Under the pieces are notes generated by a model. The model did not search any database. It saw nothing but the letters and a program-made list of their open reading frames with translations, and was not told where the DNA came from. Shown here piece by piece: positions 7,609-15,757 of a DNA stretch of 41,838 nucleotides; positions within the stretch are counted from its first letter, which is position 1, and every line of letters starts with the position of its first letter. The stretch comes from RGIG3178 sp964533965 (GTDB lineage Bacteria > Bacillota > Clostridia > Christensenellales > QAND01): positions 1-41,838 of the forward strand of contig CAZHNN010000020.1 of the NCBI GenBank assembly GCA_964533965.1, read 5' to 3'. The position numbers and the translations under genes are program-made.

Positions 7609-8673
7609 TTATTCTGAATACTTATGCACTTTTCCGCTCTTGTTATGGAACACCCATTTCTGCTGGACCTTGAAGCTGATCAGGAACAGGACGAAATCCA
7701 CCGGGAATTTCACGAAGATTGCATCCCAGCCCAATAGCGGTGTAAGCGCACGTACCGAAAACAATGAGGTCAGCATTTGAACGATGGCGAGGGTATAGTA
7801 GCGAAAAATGGTTCCGTTTCGATGAACACCGCCGAAAACGACTTTCTTGTTGAGGGTATAGTTAAACAACGACGAGCAAACGCGTGCCACGACCGTTCCC
7901 ACTGCGATGCTTTCAGCGAAATTCGGCAGGATCAGCTTTGTAACGATGGCGAACAGCGTGATGTCCAGAAGTGACGAACCAATCGAAGAAAATGCGAATT
8001 TTCCAAGAAGCGAATAGATGCGAATAGCATCCAAAAGCGGGTTGAAATGCGAGGATGCGTTCTCATCAATGTAAATCGTCTTGATCGGTACCTCGAGGAT
8101 ATCCATGTTGTGGCGCTTGCATTCAATGAGCATGTTCATCTCATATTCGAATCGCTCGCCCTTCATTTCCATCATCCAGGGCATAGAGGACTTTGGTATA
8201 CCGCGAAGACCGGTCTGCGTATCCGTGAGCTTCAGTCCGGACAGATACCCGAACAGCGTGCGCGTGATCTTGTTCCCCGCCCTTGATTTAAAAGGGACGT
8301 TTTCCTTGTCAAAGTCTCGCACACCCAACACCAGCGCATCGGGCATCCTTTCCATCGCCTGTGCCAAACGCTTAATATCCGATACGGAATGCTGGCCGTC
8401 TGCATCTGCCGTGATCACGCCAAGCCTGTCCGGATAAACATTTAAAAAAGCGTTCATACCGCTCTTCAAGGCGCGGCCTTTACCAAGATTGATCGCATGG
8501 GTAAAGACTTTACATCCCTTTTCAGCCAATACATCAAAAATCGGCAAGCAGTTTTGTCTGCTTCCGTCGTTTACAACAATGATGTCCGTAAAGTCGGACT
8601 GTATCAAATCATCCACCAAATCGACCAAGCGTTGATCGGGATTCAATGAAGGAATGAGTATGACAGGCCTCAA
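7609..8673 (-). CDS. GT2 glycosyltransferase fused to GtrA membrane domain
   Basis: A 354-residue fusion. Residues 1-220 are a family-2 glycosyltransferase of the polyprenyl-phosphate sugar synthase kind, with VVNDGS (34-38) and the metal-binding DADGQH (90-95). From about residue 225 the chain turns hydrophobic with four membrane segments of the GtrA type (FAFSSIGSSLLDITLFAIV onward, and FNYTLNKKVVF). Such fusions are thought to make a lipid-linked sugar and move it across the membrane for wall or teichoic acid decoration; substrate unknown. The start is TTG at 8673 with GAGGAGG 7 bases upstream. It stands as a single gene. Confidence 0.9.
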   Translation of the reverse strand: MRPVILIPSLNPDQRLVDLVDDLIQSDFTDIIVVNDGSRQNCLPIFDVLAEKGCKVFTHAINLGKGRALKSGMNAFLNVYPDRLGVITADADGQHSVSDIKRLAQAMERMPDALVLGVRDFDKENVPFKSRAGNKITRTLFGYLSGLKLTDTQTGLRGIPKSSMPWMMEMKGERFEYEMNMLIECKRHNMDILEVPIKTIYIDENASSHFNPLLDAIRIYSLLGKFAFSSIGSSLLDITLFAIVTKLILPNFAESIAVGTVVARVCSSLFNYTLNKKVVFGGVHRNGTIFRYYTLAIVQMLTSLFSVRALTPLLGWDAIFVKFPVDFVLFLISFKVQQKWVFHNKSGKVHKYSE

Positions 8674-8736
8674 CGCAGCTCCTCCTCATTCAAGGCGTGT
8701 TCGTTTAGTATACAACCCGTATATATCCTTTGCAAG

Positions 8737-9273
8737 CTATTCCGCATCTCTTTCACATTGTCTGAGAAGGGCAAAAACACATTCATCGGTCATAACATCG
8801 TGAAGATATATATTCTTTTTAAGTGTCGCTTCATGAAAAAAACCGGCTTTTTCGGCTGCGCGGCGCGATGCACCGTTTGCAGCTGGAATGCTGCATTGAA
8901 TGCGCTGCAGATGTGGATGTGCATCAAAAGCCTGAGTTGTGAGCATTCGTATGGCTTGCGGCATGATTCCCTGTCCGAAATACGCGCTTCCCAACCAATA
9001 TTCCAAATCCGCAGCGCCCCAATGCGCATTGCATTTCAGCCGAATCCCTATATAACCGACAACGGAACGGTCCATCAGGATAACGCGGTGCATGCCCATG
9101 CCGTTCTCGTTTTCCATTATGGCGCTTTCACAAAAACCGACTAAATTGGAAAGTTCATAGGTTTCTATATCCGCTTCATAGCAAGGAAGATATTTTGTCA
9201 CCAGCGGATCGCGAAACAGCTTAAAAAGGGCTGGCGCATGACGGATTTGAACAGGTTGTAGGATCAGGTTCAT
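8737..9273 (-). CDS. GNAT N-acetyltransferase (RimJ/RimL type)
   Basis: A 178-residue acetyltransferase of the GNAT fold. Motif A is visible as YWLGSAYFGQGIMPQAIRML, with the acetyl-CoA loop in the GQG region, followed by RIQCSIPAANGASRRAAEKAGF, the late strand-helix typical of the RimJ/RimL group that acetylates protein N-termini or small molecules. AAGGA sits just upstream of the ATG at 9273. It resembles the second GNAT at 28719-29240 (YWLG.PYWGHGIM, AEKAGF/LEKAGF), so the two are paralogous at family level. The substrate cannot be told from sequence. Confidence 0.88.
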   Translation of the reverse strand: MNLILQPVQIRHAPALFKLFRDPLVTKYLPCYEADIETYELSNLVGFCESAIMENENGMGMHRVILMDRSVVGYIGIRLKCNAHWGAADLEYWLGSAYFGQGIMPQAIRMLTTQAFDAHPHLQRIQCSIPAANGASRRAAEKAGFFHEATLKKNIYLHDVMTDECVFALLRQCERDAE

Positions 9274-9291
9274 TCCAATTTCCTTCTAATT

Positions 9292-9318
9292 AAAACCGCC
9301 AGCTAAGCTGGTGGTTTT
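9292..9318. terminator. AT-flanked hairpin, terminator or REP-like unit
   Basis: aaaaccgccagc (9292-9303) pairs with gctggtggtttt (9307-9318) with one G-T wobble and a 3-base TAA loop. It lies in the 93-base gap between the EIIB gene and the GNAT gene, both minus. It can act as a second terminator behind EIIB. Its sharp 3-base-loop shape also resembles the ends left by IS200/IS605-type elements; this is only a resemblance. Confidence 0.6.
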
Positions 9319-9328
9319 GATTTAAATA

Positions 9329-9356
9329 AAAGAAAGACCGGTTGCCCGGCCTTTCG
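9329..9356 (-). terminator. Terminator of the EIIB gene
   Basis: Minus-strand hairpin with arms 9355-9346 and 9341-9332 (one A/C mismatch) and a 4-base loop, followed by TTCTTTTATTT. It begins 12 bases after the EIIB stop codon. Confidence 0.75.
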
Positions 9357-9366
9357 TCATTCATGC

Positions 9367-9867
9367 TTACACGTTCGGATAGTACTTCGCCTTGATGTTC
9401 GCCCAATTGCCCTTCGGTTCATCCAAGGTAGACTGGAATGTAATATCACAGCCTTTTTCCGTGATCTCTTTGAGCATTTTCGCATCGGCTTCGTTGAGCG
9501 TGATCGGTCCATGGACGTTGATGCGTCCGGGCGCACCGCCAATGCCGCCAACGAGGAGATCTTTGAAATCGAATCCCTTCGTAAATGCTTCATAGGTCAT
9601 CGGAACGTTACGGAACAGAACGAGTACCGGGCCAAGAGGACCAAACTGATCCTTCTTCCAAGCTGCCGCTGCTTGTTCGGTTGTCATATTTTCCAGTTTG
9701 GTTCCCGGCGGCGCCGCCATCGTAAAGATCTGAGCCATAAAAGGATCAGTTGCGATTTGATTATCGACAATGATAATCAGTTTTGCAGCGCTTCTCTTGA
9801 TCCATTGCGTAACTACCTGACCATGAATAAGGCGAGCATCAATGCGAACAAGTGCTAGTTGTGCCAT
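9367..9867 (-). CDS. PTS EIIB, mannose/fructose/sorbose family (orphan)
   Basis: A 166-residue cytoplasmic EIIB of the mannose-type phosphotransferase system, the protein that passes phosphate from EIIA to incoming sugar. The opening LVRIDARLIHGQV holds the phosphorylated histidine, His15 from the chosen start; the family usually has RIDDRLIHGQV, so one Asp is Ala here. The rest (MAAPPGTKLENMT, PGRINVHGPITL) fits the family. I start at ATG 9867, preceded by GGAGGAATTGCCC; an ATG 7 codons earlier overlaps that site. No EIIA, EIIC, EIID, HPr or EI gene is nearby, so it is an orphan here, either working with transport parts encoded elsewhere or having a regulatory role. Confidence 0.9.
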   Translation of the reverse strand: MAQLALVRIDARLIHGQVVTQWIKRSAAKLIIIVDNQIATDPFMAQIFTMAAPPGTKLENMTTEQAAAAWKKDQFGPLGPVLVLFRNVPMTYEAFTKGFDFKDLLVGGIGGAPGRINVHGPITLNEADAKMLKEITEKGCDITFQSTLDEPKGNWANIKAKYYPNV

Positions 9868-9900
9868 GGGCAATTCCTCCATATACATTTTTTGGCGACA

Positions 9901-9928
9901 AGTATATTGTCAATGCTTTTAAATCAAA
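9901..9928 (-). promoter_or_regulatory. Promoter of the EIIB gene
   Basis: Minus strand: TATACT at 9906-9901, with TTTGAT/TTGATT 15-16 bases upstream (9928-9922). Transcription would start near 9894, about 27 bases before the ATG at 9867. Confidence 0.5.
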
Positions 9929-10152
9929 CCAATCAGAAAACTAAGCCTGACCCGTTTCCTTCTTGCGCCTGCTCCTTATATTTATACCACTTCCTTTCTT
10001 ACAAGTAAAGCGGATTGTTTTAAAAATTCCAACTATACAATCAAAGTATGCATGGGTCCTTCAGAAGATATCCCGTATAGTATTCCTCCTTTTGAATGTA
10101 CACAAAGTAATATAAGAATCCGTAGACAGAACGCCTGAAAATGACATTCTGG

Positions 10153-10181
10153 CTGTTAAGAAGCATCCTTTCTGGTATACT
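10153..10181 (+). promoter_or_regulatory. Extended -10 promoter of rlmD
   Basis: TGGTATACT (10173-10181) is an extended -10 element; a weak -35, CTGTTA (10153-10158), lies 17 bases upstream. The start would fall near 10188, so the leader is only about 12 bases. Confidence 0.5.
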
Positions 10182-10199
10182 AGAGCACAGGTGATGTCC

Positions 10200-11555
10200 A
10201 TGTTATCCGTTCAAAAGAACCAGCGTTTGACCCTTTCCATAGATGCCTACAATACGGAAGGCGCCGGAGTCGGCCGCACAGACGGTGTGGTCATTTTTGT
10301 GCCGGACACCGTAGTCGGCGAAACCGTGTCGGTTCAGATCATCAAGGTGACCAAGCAATATGCCGTTGCCAAGCTCTTGGACATCCTCGTTCCAAGCCCA
10401 TTGCGCAAGGAGCCTTCCTGCCCCGTGTACGAACGTTGCGGGGGCTGTGCATTGCAGCACATGGACTATGAAGAGCAGCTTTCTCTTAAATCCCGGCGCA
10501 TTGCAGATTGTTTTTCACGAATCGGGCATATCGCGCTGGATACTCCGCCTGTCGTCCATGGTATGCAGGACCCTTTCCGGTACCGCAACAAAGCGTCTTT
10601 CCCTGTTGCCAAGGACGAAAGTCCGCAGATCGGTTTGTATGCAAGGCGTACCCATCGGATCGTCGATGTCGACGATTGCCTTTTGCAGCACGAGGACCAC
10701 GCGGATATCATCAAAACGATCCGCAGCTGGATGCAAGCACATGCGATCGAGCCTTATGATGAGCTTACGCATAAGGGTCTTCTCCGGCACGTTGTCACAC
10801 GCAAGTCCAGTGGCGGCTATCTTGTTTGCCTGGTCAGCATAGGAGCATTGCCACATACAAACGAACTGATCCAAAGCCTGTTGTCGTCCGGCCCAACGAT
10901 TGAAGGGGTTGTTCTCAACATCAACAAGCGGCCTGACAACGTGATCTTATCCTCCGAGGAACGGCTTCTATACGGCAAGCGGCGTATCGAAGAGGATTTG
11001 ATGGGGCTTAAATTCTCCGTGTCCATCCTTTCGTTCATGCAGGTCAATCCTGTCCAGACCGAAGTTCTTTATTCGCTCGCTCTTCGCTTTGCAGGGTTAT
11101 CCGGCGATGAGGTCGTCGCGGATGCATATTGCGGCGTAGGCACCATGACGCTGCTGTTCGCAAAGCATGCGAAACATGTGTACGGTATTGAGTGTGTGCC
11201 AACTGCGATCGAAGATGCAAAACAAAATGCCGGTCTTAACGACATGCATAACGTATCCTTTGAGTGCGCGTATGCCGAAAACGCGCTGCCTGACCTTATT
11301 CATAGCAGCGTAAAAATCGACGTCCTGCTGCTAGACCCGCCGCGCAAAGGCTGCGACGAAGCGGTGCTTCAGGCAGCGATCAAGGCAAAGATCAAGCGGA
11401 TCGTCTATGTGTCCTGCGACCCTGCAACGCTTGCGCGTGACGTGGCCATATTGACAAAAGCAGGGTATCTATTAAAGCGAATCGAGGGGGTGGATATGTT
11501 CTGCCAGACAAGCCATGTGGAGACGGTAGTGTTGCTGGAAATGAGTTCTCAATAA
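10200..11555 (+). CDS. rlmD: 23S rRNA (uracil-C5)-methyltransferase, RlmD/RumA type
   Basis: A 451-residue SAM-dependent RNA methyltransferase. An N-terminal TRAM-like domain (1-65) is followed by the Fe-S cysteines Cys74, Cys80, Cys83 (CPVYERCGGC) and a fourth around DDCLLQH. The methyltransferase half has VADAYCGVGTMTLLFA, the motif LLLDPPRKGC, and the catalytic cysteine in YVSCDPATLARD. It methylates U1939-type sites in 23S rRNA; Gram-positive RlmCD paralogs methylate two sites, so the exact uridine is uncertain. I start at ATG 10200, with AGGTGA five bases upstream; GTG 10191 and ATG 10194 overlap that site. Confidence 0.93.
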   Translation: MLSVQKNQRLTLSIDAYNTEGAGVGRTDGVVIFVPDTVVGETVSVQIIKVTKQYAVAKLLDILVPSPLRKEPSCPVYERCGGCALQHMDYEEQLSLKSRRIADCFSRIGHIALDTPPVVHGMQDPFRYRNKASFPVAKDESPQIGLYARRTHRIVDVDDCLLQHEDHADIIKTIRSWMQAHAIEPYDELTHKGLLRHVVTRKSSGGYLVCLVSIGALPHTNELIQSLLSSGPTIEGVVLNINKRPDNVILSSEERLLYGKRRIEEDLMGLKFSVSILSFMQVNPVQTEVLYSLALRFAGLSGDEVVADAYCGVGTMTLLFAKHAKHVYGIECVPTAIEDAKQNAGLNDMHNVSFECAYAENALPDLIHSSVKIDVLLLDPPRKGCDEAVLQAAIKAKIKRIVYVSCDPATLARDVAILTKAGYLLKRIEGVDMFCQTSHVETVVLLEMSSQ

Positions 11556-11580
11556 TCCAAGTGTATAATTGCGAAATGAG

Positions 11581-11610
11581 TTGTGTGTAAGAAGTAATAG
11601 TTCATATTCT
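11581..11610 (+). promoter_or_regulatory. Putative promoter of the diguanylate cyclase gene
   Basis: TTGTGT (11581-11586) and TATTCT (11605-11610) with an 18-base spacer lie upstream of the GTG start at 11646. The elements are moderate. Confidence 0.35.
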
Positions 11611-11645
11611 AATTGGTGTGTTATTAACAGTTTAGCAAAGGAATT

Positions 11646-12596
11646 GTGCGATCATTGGATAATACAGAATTTATGGATGAATACGCCCGATATAAATATG
11701 TTGTGGACAATATAAAAGATGTGATTTGGGAAGTTGATACAAACGCCGTATTCACGTTTATCAGTCCAACGATCAAGGGAATGGCAGGATATGATGCAAA
11801 GGAAATGATCGGGCGGTGTATGTTGGATTTCTTTACCGAGGATTCCTGTCAATTCATGTTGAGCGAATTAAACAAGCCCGCCAATGAAAAGGCAACCGCC
11901 AATTCGAACAGTTCCTATTTGTATGATGTGGAATTCGTCTGCAAAGACGGTCACACAATTTGGTGCCAAGTCAGTGTCAAACCGATTTTTAAAGATAACA
12001 ACCTGATTTGCTATATCGGAACATCCCGCGATATTTCCGAAAAGAAAATGTACGAAAATAAGTTGCAGGAAATGCTTGAAAACCAGAAGCAAATCAATGA
12101 AAAGCTCGAAGATATGGTGACATTCGATATACTCACCGGCGCATATAACAGAAGGAAATTTGACCATTTCATCGATCAAGAAATGGAGAAAGCGGAAAAA
12201 TACGGCAGCCCATTTTCCATCAGCATGTTTGACATTGATAATTTTAAACAGATCAACGACGTGAACGGACATGATAAGGGTGACCTCGTGTTGCAGGATA
12301 TCACCACATTGATCAAACTCACCCTTCGGGCAACGGATAAGCTGTTTCGATGGGGCGGTGATGAGTTTATTGTTCTCTTCCCGGATATCGATTTAAAGGG
12401 CGCATATAAGGTAACACAACGGATAAGAAACACAATCCAAACGTATAAATTCAATATTGAAGGCAAAAGCGCCACGATAAGCTTGGGCGTTGGCGCCTTT
12501 GCTTTGCACGAAACGTCCGATCAGCTTATCACCCGCGTTGACAAGGCTTTGCTGAGGGCCAAGGCCAATGGAAAGAACACCGTTGAGCAGTGTTAG
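11646..12596 (+). CDS. PAS-GGDEF diguanylate cyclase
   Basis: A 316-residue cytoplasmic signalling enzyme making cyclic di-GMP from two GTP. A PAS fold with PAC tail covers about residues 15-133 (FTFISPTIKGMAGYDAKEMIG, ICYIGTSRDISEKK), then a coiled-coil linker of about 25 residues, then the GGDEF domain (DILTGAYNRR at 161-170). The active-site GGDEF is intact at 237-241. The inhibitory I-site RxxD is also intact (RATD, 228-231), exactly five residues before GGDEF, so product inhibition is expected. No membrane segment or signal peptide is seen. The start is GTG at 11646, with AAAGGA only 3 bases upstream, a short spacing; TTG 11655 is an alternative. No EAL or HD-GYP partner occurs in the window. 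Confidence 0.93.
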   Translation: MRSLDNTEFMDEYARYKYVVDNIKDVIWEVDTNAVFTFISPTIKGMAGYDAKEMIGRCMLDFFTEDSCQFMLSELNKPANEKATANSNSSYLYDVEFVCKDGHTIWCQVSVKPIFKDNNLICYIGTSRDISEKKMYENKLQEMLENQKQINEKLEDMVTFDILTGAYNRRKFDHFIDQEMEKAEKYGSPFSISMFDIDNFKQINDVNGHDKGDLVLQDITTLIKLTLRATDKLFRWGGDEFIVLFPDIDLKGAYKVTQRIRNTIQTYKFNIEGKSATISLGVGAFALHETSDQLITRVDKALLRAKANGKNTVEQC

Positions 12597-12711
12597 GGCT
12601 GTCTTTGATTAAGACCTAACGGAATACTTTCTAATCCCTGCCCTAGTGCCTATAACATTCTCCTGCACAATTCAATTCATCTGGAAAAACATATTATAGA
12701 TAAGTTTCCTG

Positions 12712-13425
12712 CTAGGCCCTTACCCCGCCCAGCACTTCGCCGATGTTTTCGCTGATTACGAGATCGGCCCGGCTGTCATAGGGCGTGCGCGTTTTGTTGA
12801 TGAGAATAAGCTTGTTCCCGCGATAGTAGTTAATAAGCCCTGCCGCGGGATAGACGGCAAGCGAGGTCCCGCCTATGATGAGCATGTCTGCCTCTGCGAT
12901 ATACCGCTTTGCGGAACGCACCACATCACTATTGAGTGGCTCTTCGTACAAGACCACATCCGGCTTGATGATGCCGCCACAAGTACACCGGGGTATGCCT
13001 CTACACTGCAGCACGGTTTGAACGTCGTACTGCTTGCGACATTGCATGCAATAGTTACGGTGCACCGAACCATGCAGTTCCAGTACATTACGGCTGCCTG
13101 CCATCTGGTGCAATCCGTCTATGTTCTGCGTGATGATCGCTCTTACTTTCCCTGCCCGCTCCAGCTCGGCGAGTTTTGTATGTGCGGCATTTGGCTTCGC
13201 ATCCAAATAAAGCAACTTGTCCCTGTAGAATTCGAAGAAGTCTTCCGTATTTGCGATAAAAAAAGTGTGGCTGATGATCGTTTCGGGAGGATATTCGTAT
13301 TTTTGGTTATACAGCCCGTCGACGCTTCGAAAATCCGGGATGCCGCTCTCTGTGGAAACGCCGGCGCCTCCAAAAAAGACGATGTTTTTGCTTTGATCGA
13401 TGATCTGCTGCAATGTGTTATCCAT
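12712..13425 (-). CDS. cobB: Sir2-family NAD-dependent protein deacylase
   Basis: A 237-residue bacterial sirtuin that removes acetyl or other acyl groups from lysines using NAD+. The NAD-binding signature GGAGVSTESGIPDFRS covers 19-34, then TQNIDGLH (99-106) and the catalytic His118 in LELHGS. Four zinc cysteines are present: Cys126, Cys129, Cys147 and Cys149; the second pair is spaced CxC. GGTSLAVYPAA is the later NAD motif. A TATAAT box at 13463-13458 on the minus strand suggests its own promoter, but the ribosome binding site (GTAGTGA) is weak. It is monocistronic. Confidence 0.95.
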   Translation of the reverse strand: MDNTLQQIIDQSKNIVFFGGAGVSTESGIPDFRSVDGLYNQKYEYPPETIISHTFFIANTEDFFEFYRDKLLYLDAKPNAAHTKLAELERAGKVRAIITQNIDGLHQMAGSRNVLELHGSVHRNYCMQCRKQYDVQTVLQCRGIPRCTCGGIIKPDVVLYEEPLNSDVVRSAKRYIAEADMLIIGGTSLAVYPAAGLINYYRGNKLILINKTRTPYDSRADLVISENIGEVLGGVRA

Positions 13426-13583
13426 TTTTCACTACTTTTCAAAATCGGTTTTATTTCATTATAGCACATACCGAAATTGATTCGATTTAGTTCCGGTGAA
13501 AAATGGTTCAGGTTATTGCTTTAGTGATATCCCCACAGCGTCACGAAGAACTTTCGATAATGTATGAGGCTCTTGCGTTCAGG

Positions 13584-13612
13584 TTGACTGTGAAGGGAAA
13601 GCATGCTAACAT
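13584..13612 (+). promoter_or_regulatory. Promoter of the nitronate monooxygenase gene
   Basis: TTGACT (13584-13589) and TAACAT (13607-13612) with a 17-base spacer. The leader contains attag/ctaat arms (13618-13622, 13632-13636), too short to call an operator. Confidence 0.5.
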
Positions 13613-13653
13613 TAATCATTAGATTTGCTAACTAATATTGGGAGAATTGGAAC

Positions 13654-14739
13654 ATGAAAGAACTGCGAATCGATAATCTGGTAGCACGGCTTCCCATCAT
13701 TCAGGGCGGCATGGGCGTTGGCATATCGCTGTCGGGGCTTGCCTCTGCCGTTGCCAATCAAGGCGGAATAGGTGTCATCGCCGCCGCCGGCATCGGCATG
13801 ACTGAGCCTGATTTCTCCACGAATTTTCTGCAGGCCAATCTTCGGGCGCTTCGGGAACAGATCCGGCTTGCCAAGAAAAAGACAACCGGAATTCTGGGCG
13901 TGAACATCATGGTTGCGCTTTCCAATTTCGCGGAGTTGGCAAGGGCGGCAATTGAAGAAGGCATCGACGTCATCTTCTCTGGTGCCGGCCTTCCGCTGAA
14001 TTTGCCAGCCTACGGCGATGAAGCGAAAAAGACGAAGTTGGTTCCCATCGTATCCTCCGGCAAAGCGGTCAGGGTTCTGTGCCAGAGGTGGCTGCAGCAG
14101 TTTAACAGGCTCCCCGACGCATTTGTCGTAGAAGGTCCCAAAGCAGGCGGACATCTTGGCTTTAAGCCCGATCAAATCAACGATCCCAAGTATCAACTGG
14201 AGAACATCACCCGTGAAGTGTTGCAGGAAGTCAAGGCTTTCGAGCAACTTGGAGAAAAAGAGATACCCGTGATCGCCGGGGGCGGCATCTATACGGGGGC
14301 GGATATCAAGCGTTTTTTGGATTTGGGCGCTTCCGGTGTCCAGATGGCAACGAGGTTTGTCACGACCCACGAATGCGATGCTGCGGAAGCTTTCAAGCAG
14401 TGCTACATTGACGCCACAGAGGACGACATCGTAATCATCCAAAGCCCGGTCGGGATGCCCGGCAGAGCAATCGTCAACGATTTCATCCTAAAAAGCAAGG
14501 CCGGTGAGCGTAAACCGTTTGGTTGTCCCTATCATTGCATCGTCACCTGCGATTATAAGAACAGCCCCTACTGCATCGCGATGGCATTGACCAACGCCAA
14601 GAAGGGCAATTTGAAGAATGGCTTTGCATTTGCAGGACAAAACGCATTCCGGGCCACCAAAATCACTTCCGTACGGGAAGTGGTGGAATCCCTGATTTCC
14701 GAGTATGAAACGGCGAAGGAATTCCCAGACGTAGAATAA
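13654..14739 (+). CDS. Nitronate monooxygenase / FabK-like FMN enzyme
   Basis: A 361-residue TIM-barrel flavoprotein. The start LPIIQGGMGVGISLSGLA, the FMN-binding stretch IPVIAGGGIYTGADIKRFLDLGASGVQMATRF, and the EGPKAGGHLGF motif with its conserved histidine define the nitronate monooxygenase/2-nitropropane dioxygenase family. FabK enoyl-ACP reductases share the fold. The extended C-terminus with cysteines (PFGCPYHCIVTCDYKNSPYC) is seen in anaerobe members, where the true substrate is often unknown. In an anaerobe, an oxygen-using nitronate reaction is doubtful, so the label is a family name. It has a good ribosome binding site (GGGAGA) and its own promoter. Confidence 0.85.
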   Translation: MKELRIDNLVARLPIIQGGMGVGISLSGLASAVANQGGIGVIAAAGIGMTEPDFSTNFLQANLRALREQIRLAKKKTTGILGVNIMVALSNFAELARAAIEEGIDVIFSGAGLPLNLPAYGDEAKKTKLVPIVSSGKAVRVLCQRWLQQFNRLPDAFVVEGPKAGGHLGFKPDQINDPKYQLENITREVLQEVKAFEQLGEKEIPVIAGGGIYTGADIKRFLDLGASGVQMATRFVTTHECDAAEAFKQCYIDATEDDIVIIQSPVGMPGRAIVNDFILKSKAGERKPFGCPYHCIVTCDYKNSPYCIAMALTNAKKGNLKNGFAFAGQNAFRATKITSVREVVESLISEYETAKEFPDVE

Positions 14740-14764
14740 TTACGTAAATATCTATGCAAAACAA

Positions 14765-14820
14765 GCCCGATGGCTGCTGGATGGCATATGTGCTCTGCCG
14801 CTCAAGTCATCGGGTATTTT
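14765..14820 (+). terminator. Possible terminator after nitronate monooxygenase
   Basis: gcccgatggc (14765-14774) pairs with gtcatcgggt (14806-14815), seven central pairs perfect, followed by tattttt. The loop is long (31 bases), so this is a moderate candidate. Confidence 0.5.
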
Positions 14821-14871
14821 TGTACGAAAACCGAGGATATTTACTTTTTTTTATTTCCTATGACATGTTTC

Positions 14872-14880
14872 TGATATACT
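14872..14880 (+). promoter_or_regulatory. Extended -10 promoter of the methyltransferase gene
   Basis: TGATATACT (14872-14880) is an extended -10 box about 50 bases before the likely GTG start. No clear -35 is seen. Confidence 0.4.
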
Positions 14881-14928
14881 ATCCACAGTATCCATAGTAT
14901 GGAAATTTCTCTCTTTGGGGGGATGCAC

Positions 14929-15714
14929 GTGCAGGAAGATACTTTGCAGAACGATAAGGTCATCGTTCAGTTCACAGCACAAGCCAAGTTGTTTCATTCA
15001 CCGGAGTATTCGCTTTCCAGCAAAGAATATATCGACTGGGCTATACAACGCATGCCGCTCTTTCCCGAGGCGCGCGTTTTGGATGTCGCTGCCGGAACAG
15101 GGCTTCTTTCGCTTGCCGTAAGCCCTCATGTTCGATCCGTTATAGCGATGGACATCACCGATGCGATGTTACAAGAAGGAAGGAAGGAAGCTGAGCATCA
15201 GGGGATTCAAAACTTGGATTTCCGCATAGGAGATGCCTATCACATTGACTATGCCGAGCAATACGACATCGCGATGAGCCGTCTGGCTTTCCATCACCTG
15301 CTGGACCCAAATGCCGTTATGGAACAGATGACCGGCGCCGTGAAATCCGGCGGCACAGTTGTCATCTGTGATTTGCTCTCTCCGGACGACGCCGCGGTGT
15401 CGGAGCGCTATAACAACTTGGAACGTCTGCGGGATGATTCTCATACCACAGCGCTTACATCTGCAGAATTCACTTTCCTGTTTGAGCGATCCGGCTTTCA
15501 GAACATTAAAGCCTATTTCCGCCATGTCGTCAACGACCTCGAATCCTGGATGAAGATGACCGCCACGCCCGAGCACAATCGGGAAATCATACGCCACGCA
15601 ATCAGAACGGAGCTTAACGGCGGCGAGAAGACCGGCTTTTCCCCGTTTGCGGAGGAAAACGGACAGATCAAATTTGCGCACCGGTGGATGCTTATTATTG
15701 GAACGAAACCATGA
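14929..15714 (+). CDS. Class I SAM-dependent methyltransferase
   Basis: A 261-residue methyltransferase. Motif I is VLDVAAGTGLLSLA, the acidic end of strand 2 is VIAMDITDAML, motif II covers YDIAMSRLAFHHLLDP, and motif III GGTVVICDLLSPDD. This is the UbiE/methyltransferase-11 layout; the substrate is a small molecule of unknown identity. I prefer the GTG at 14929, with GGGGGG six bases upstream; ATG 14899 has no ribosome binding site and ATG 14923 abuts the G-run. It is 43 bases upstream of the QueG-like gene and probably cotranscribed. Confidence 0.85.
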   Translation: MQEDTLQNDKVIVQFTAQAKLFHSPEYSLSSKEYIDWAIQRMPLFPEARVLDVAAGTGLLSLAVSPHVRSVIAMDITDAMLQEGRKEAEHQGIQNLDFRIGDAYHIDYAEQYDIAMSRLAFHHLLDPNAVMEQMTGAVKSGGTVVICDLLSPDDAAVSERYNNLERLRDDSHTTALTSAEFTFLFERSGFQNIKAYFRHVVNDLESWMKMTATPEHNREIIRHAIRTELNGGEKTGFSPFAEENGQIKFAHRWMLIIGTKP

Positions 15715-15757
15715 AGAGGGTGTCACTGGAATTTTTAATCCGTATGGAGGTCAGGGT

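Larger units (their letters stand above)
9868..10199. other. Intergenic region EIIB / rlmD
   Basis: 332 bases between divergent genes. It holds the EIIB promoter on the minus strand and the rlmD promoter on the plus strand. The middle (about 9930-10150) shows no convincing gene. A minus-strand GGAGG near 10085 is not followed by an ATG-led frame of useful length. Confidence 0.6.

Noticed and set aside
12601..12615. GTCTT-tgatt-AAGAC hairpin after the diguanylate cyclase gene
   Set aside because: Only 5 bp and not followed by a T-run; too weak to call a terminator.
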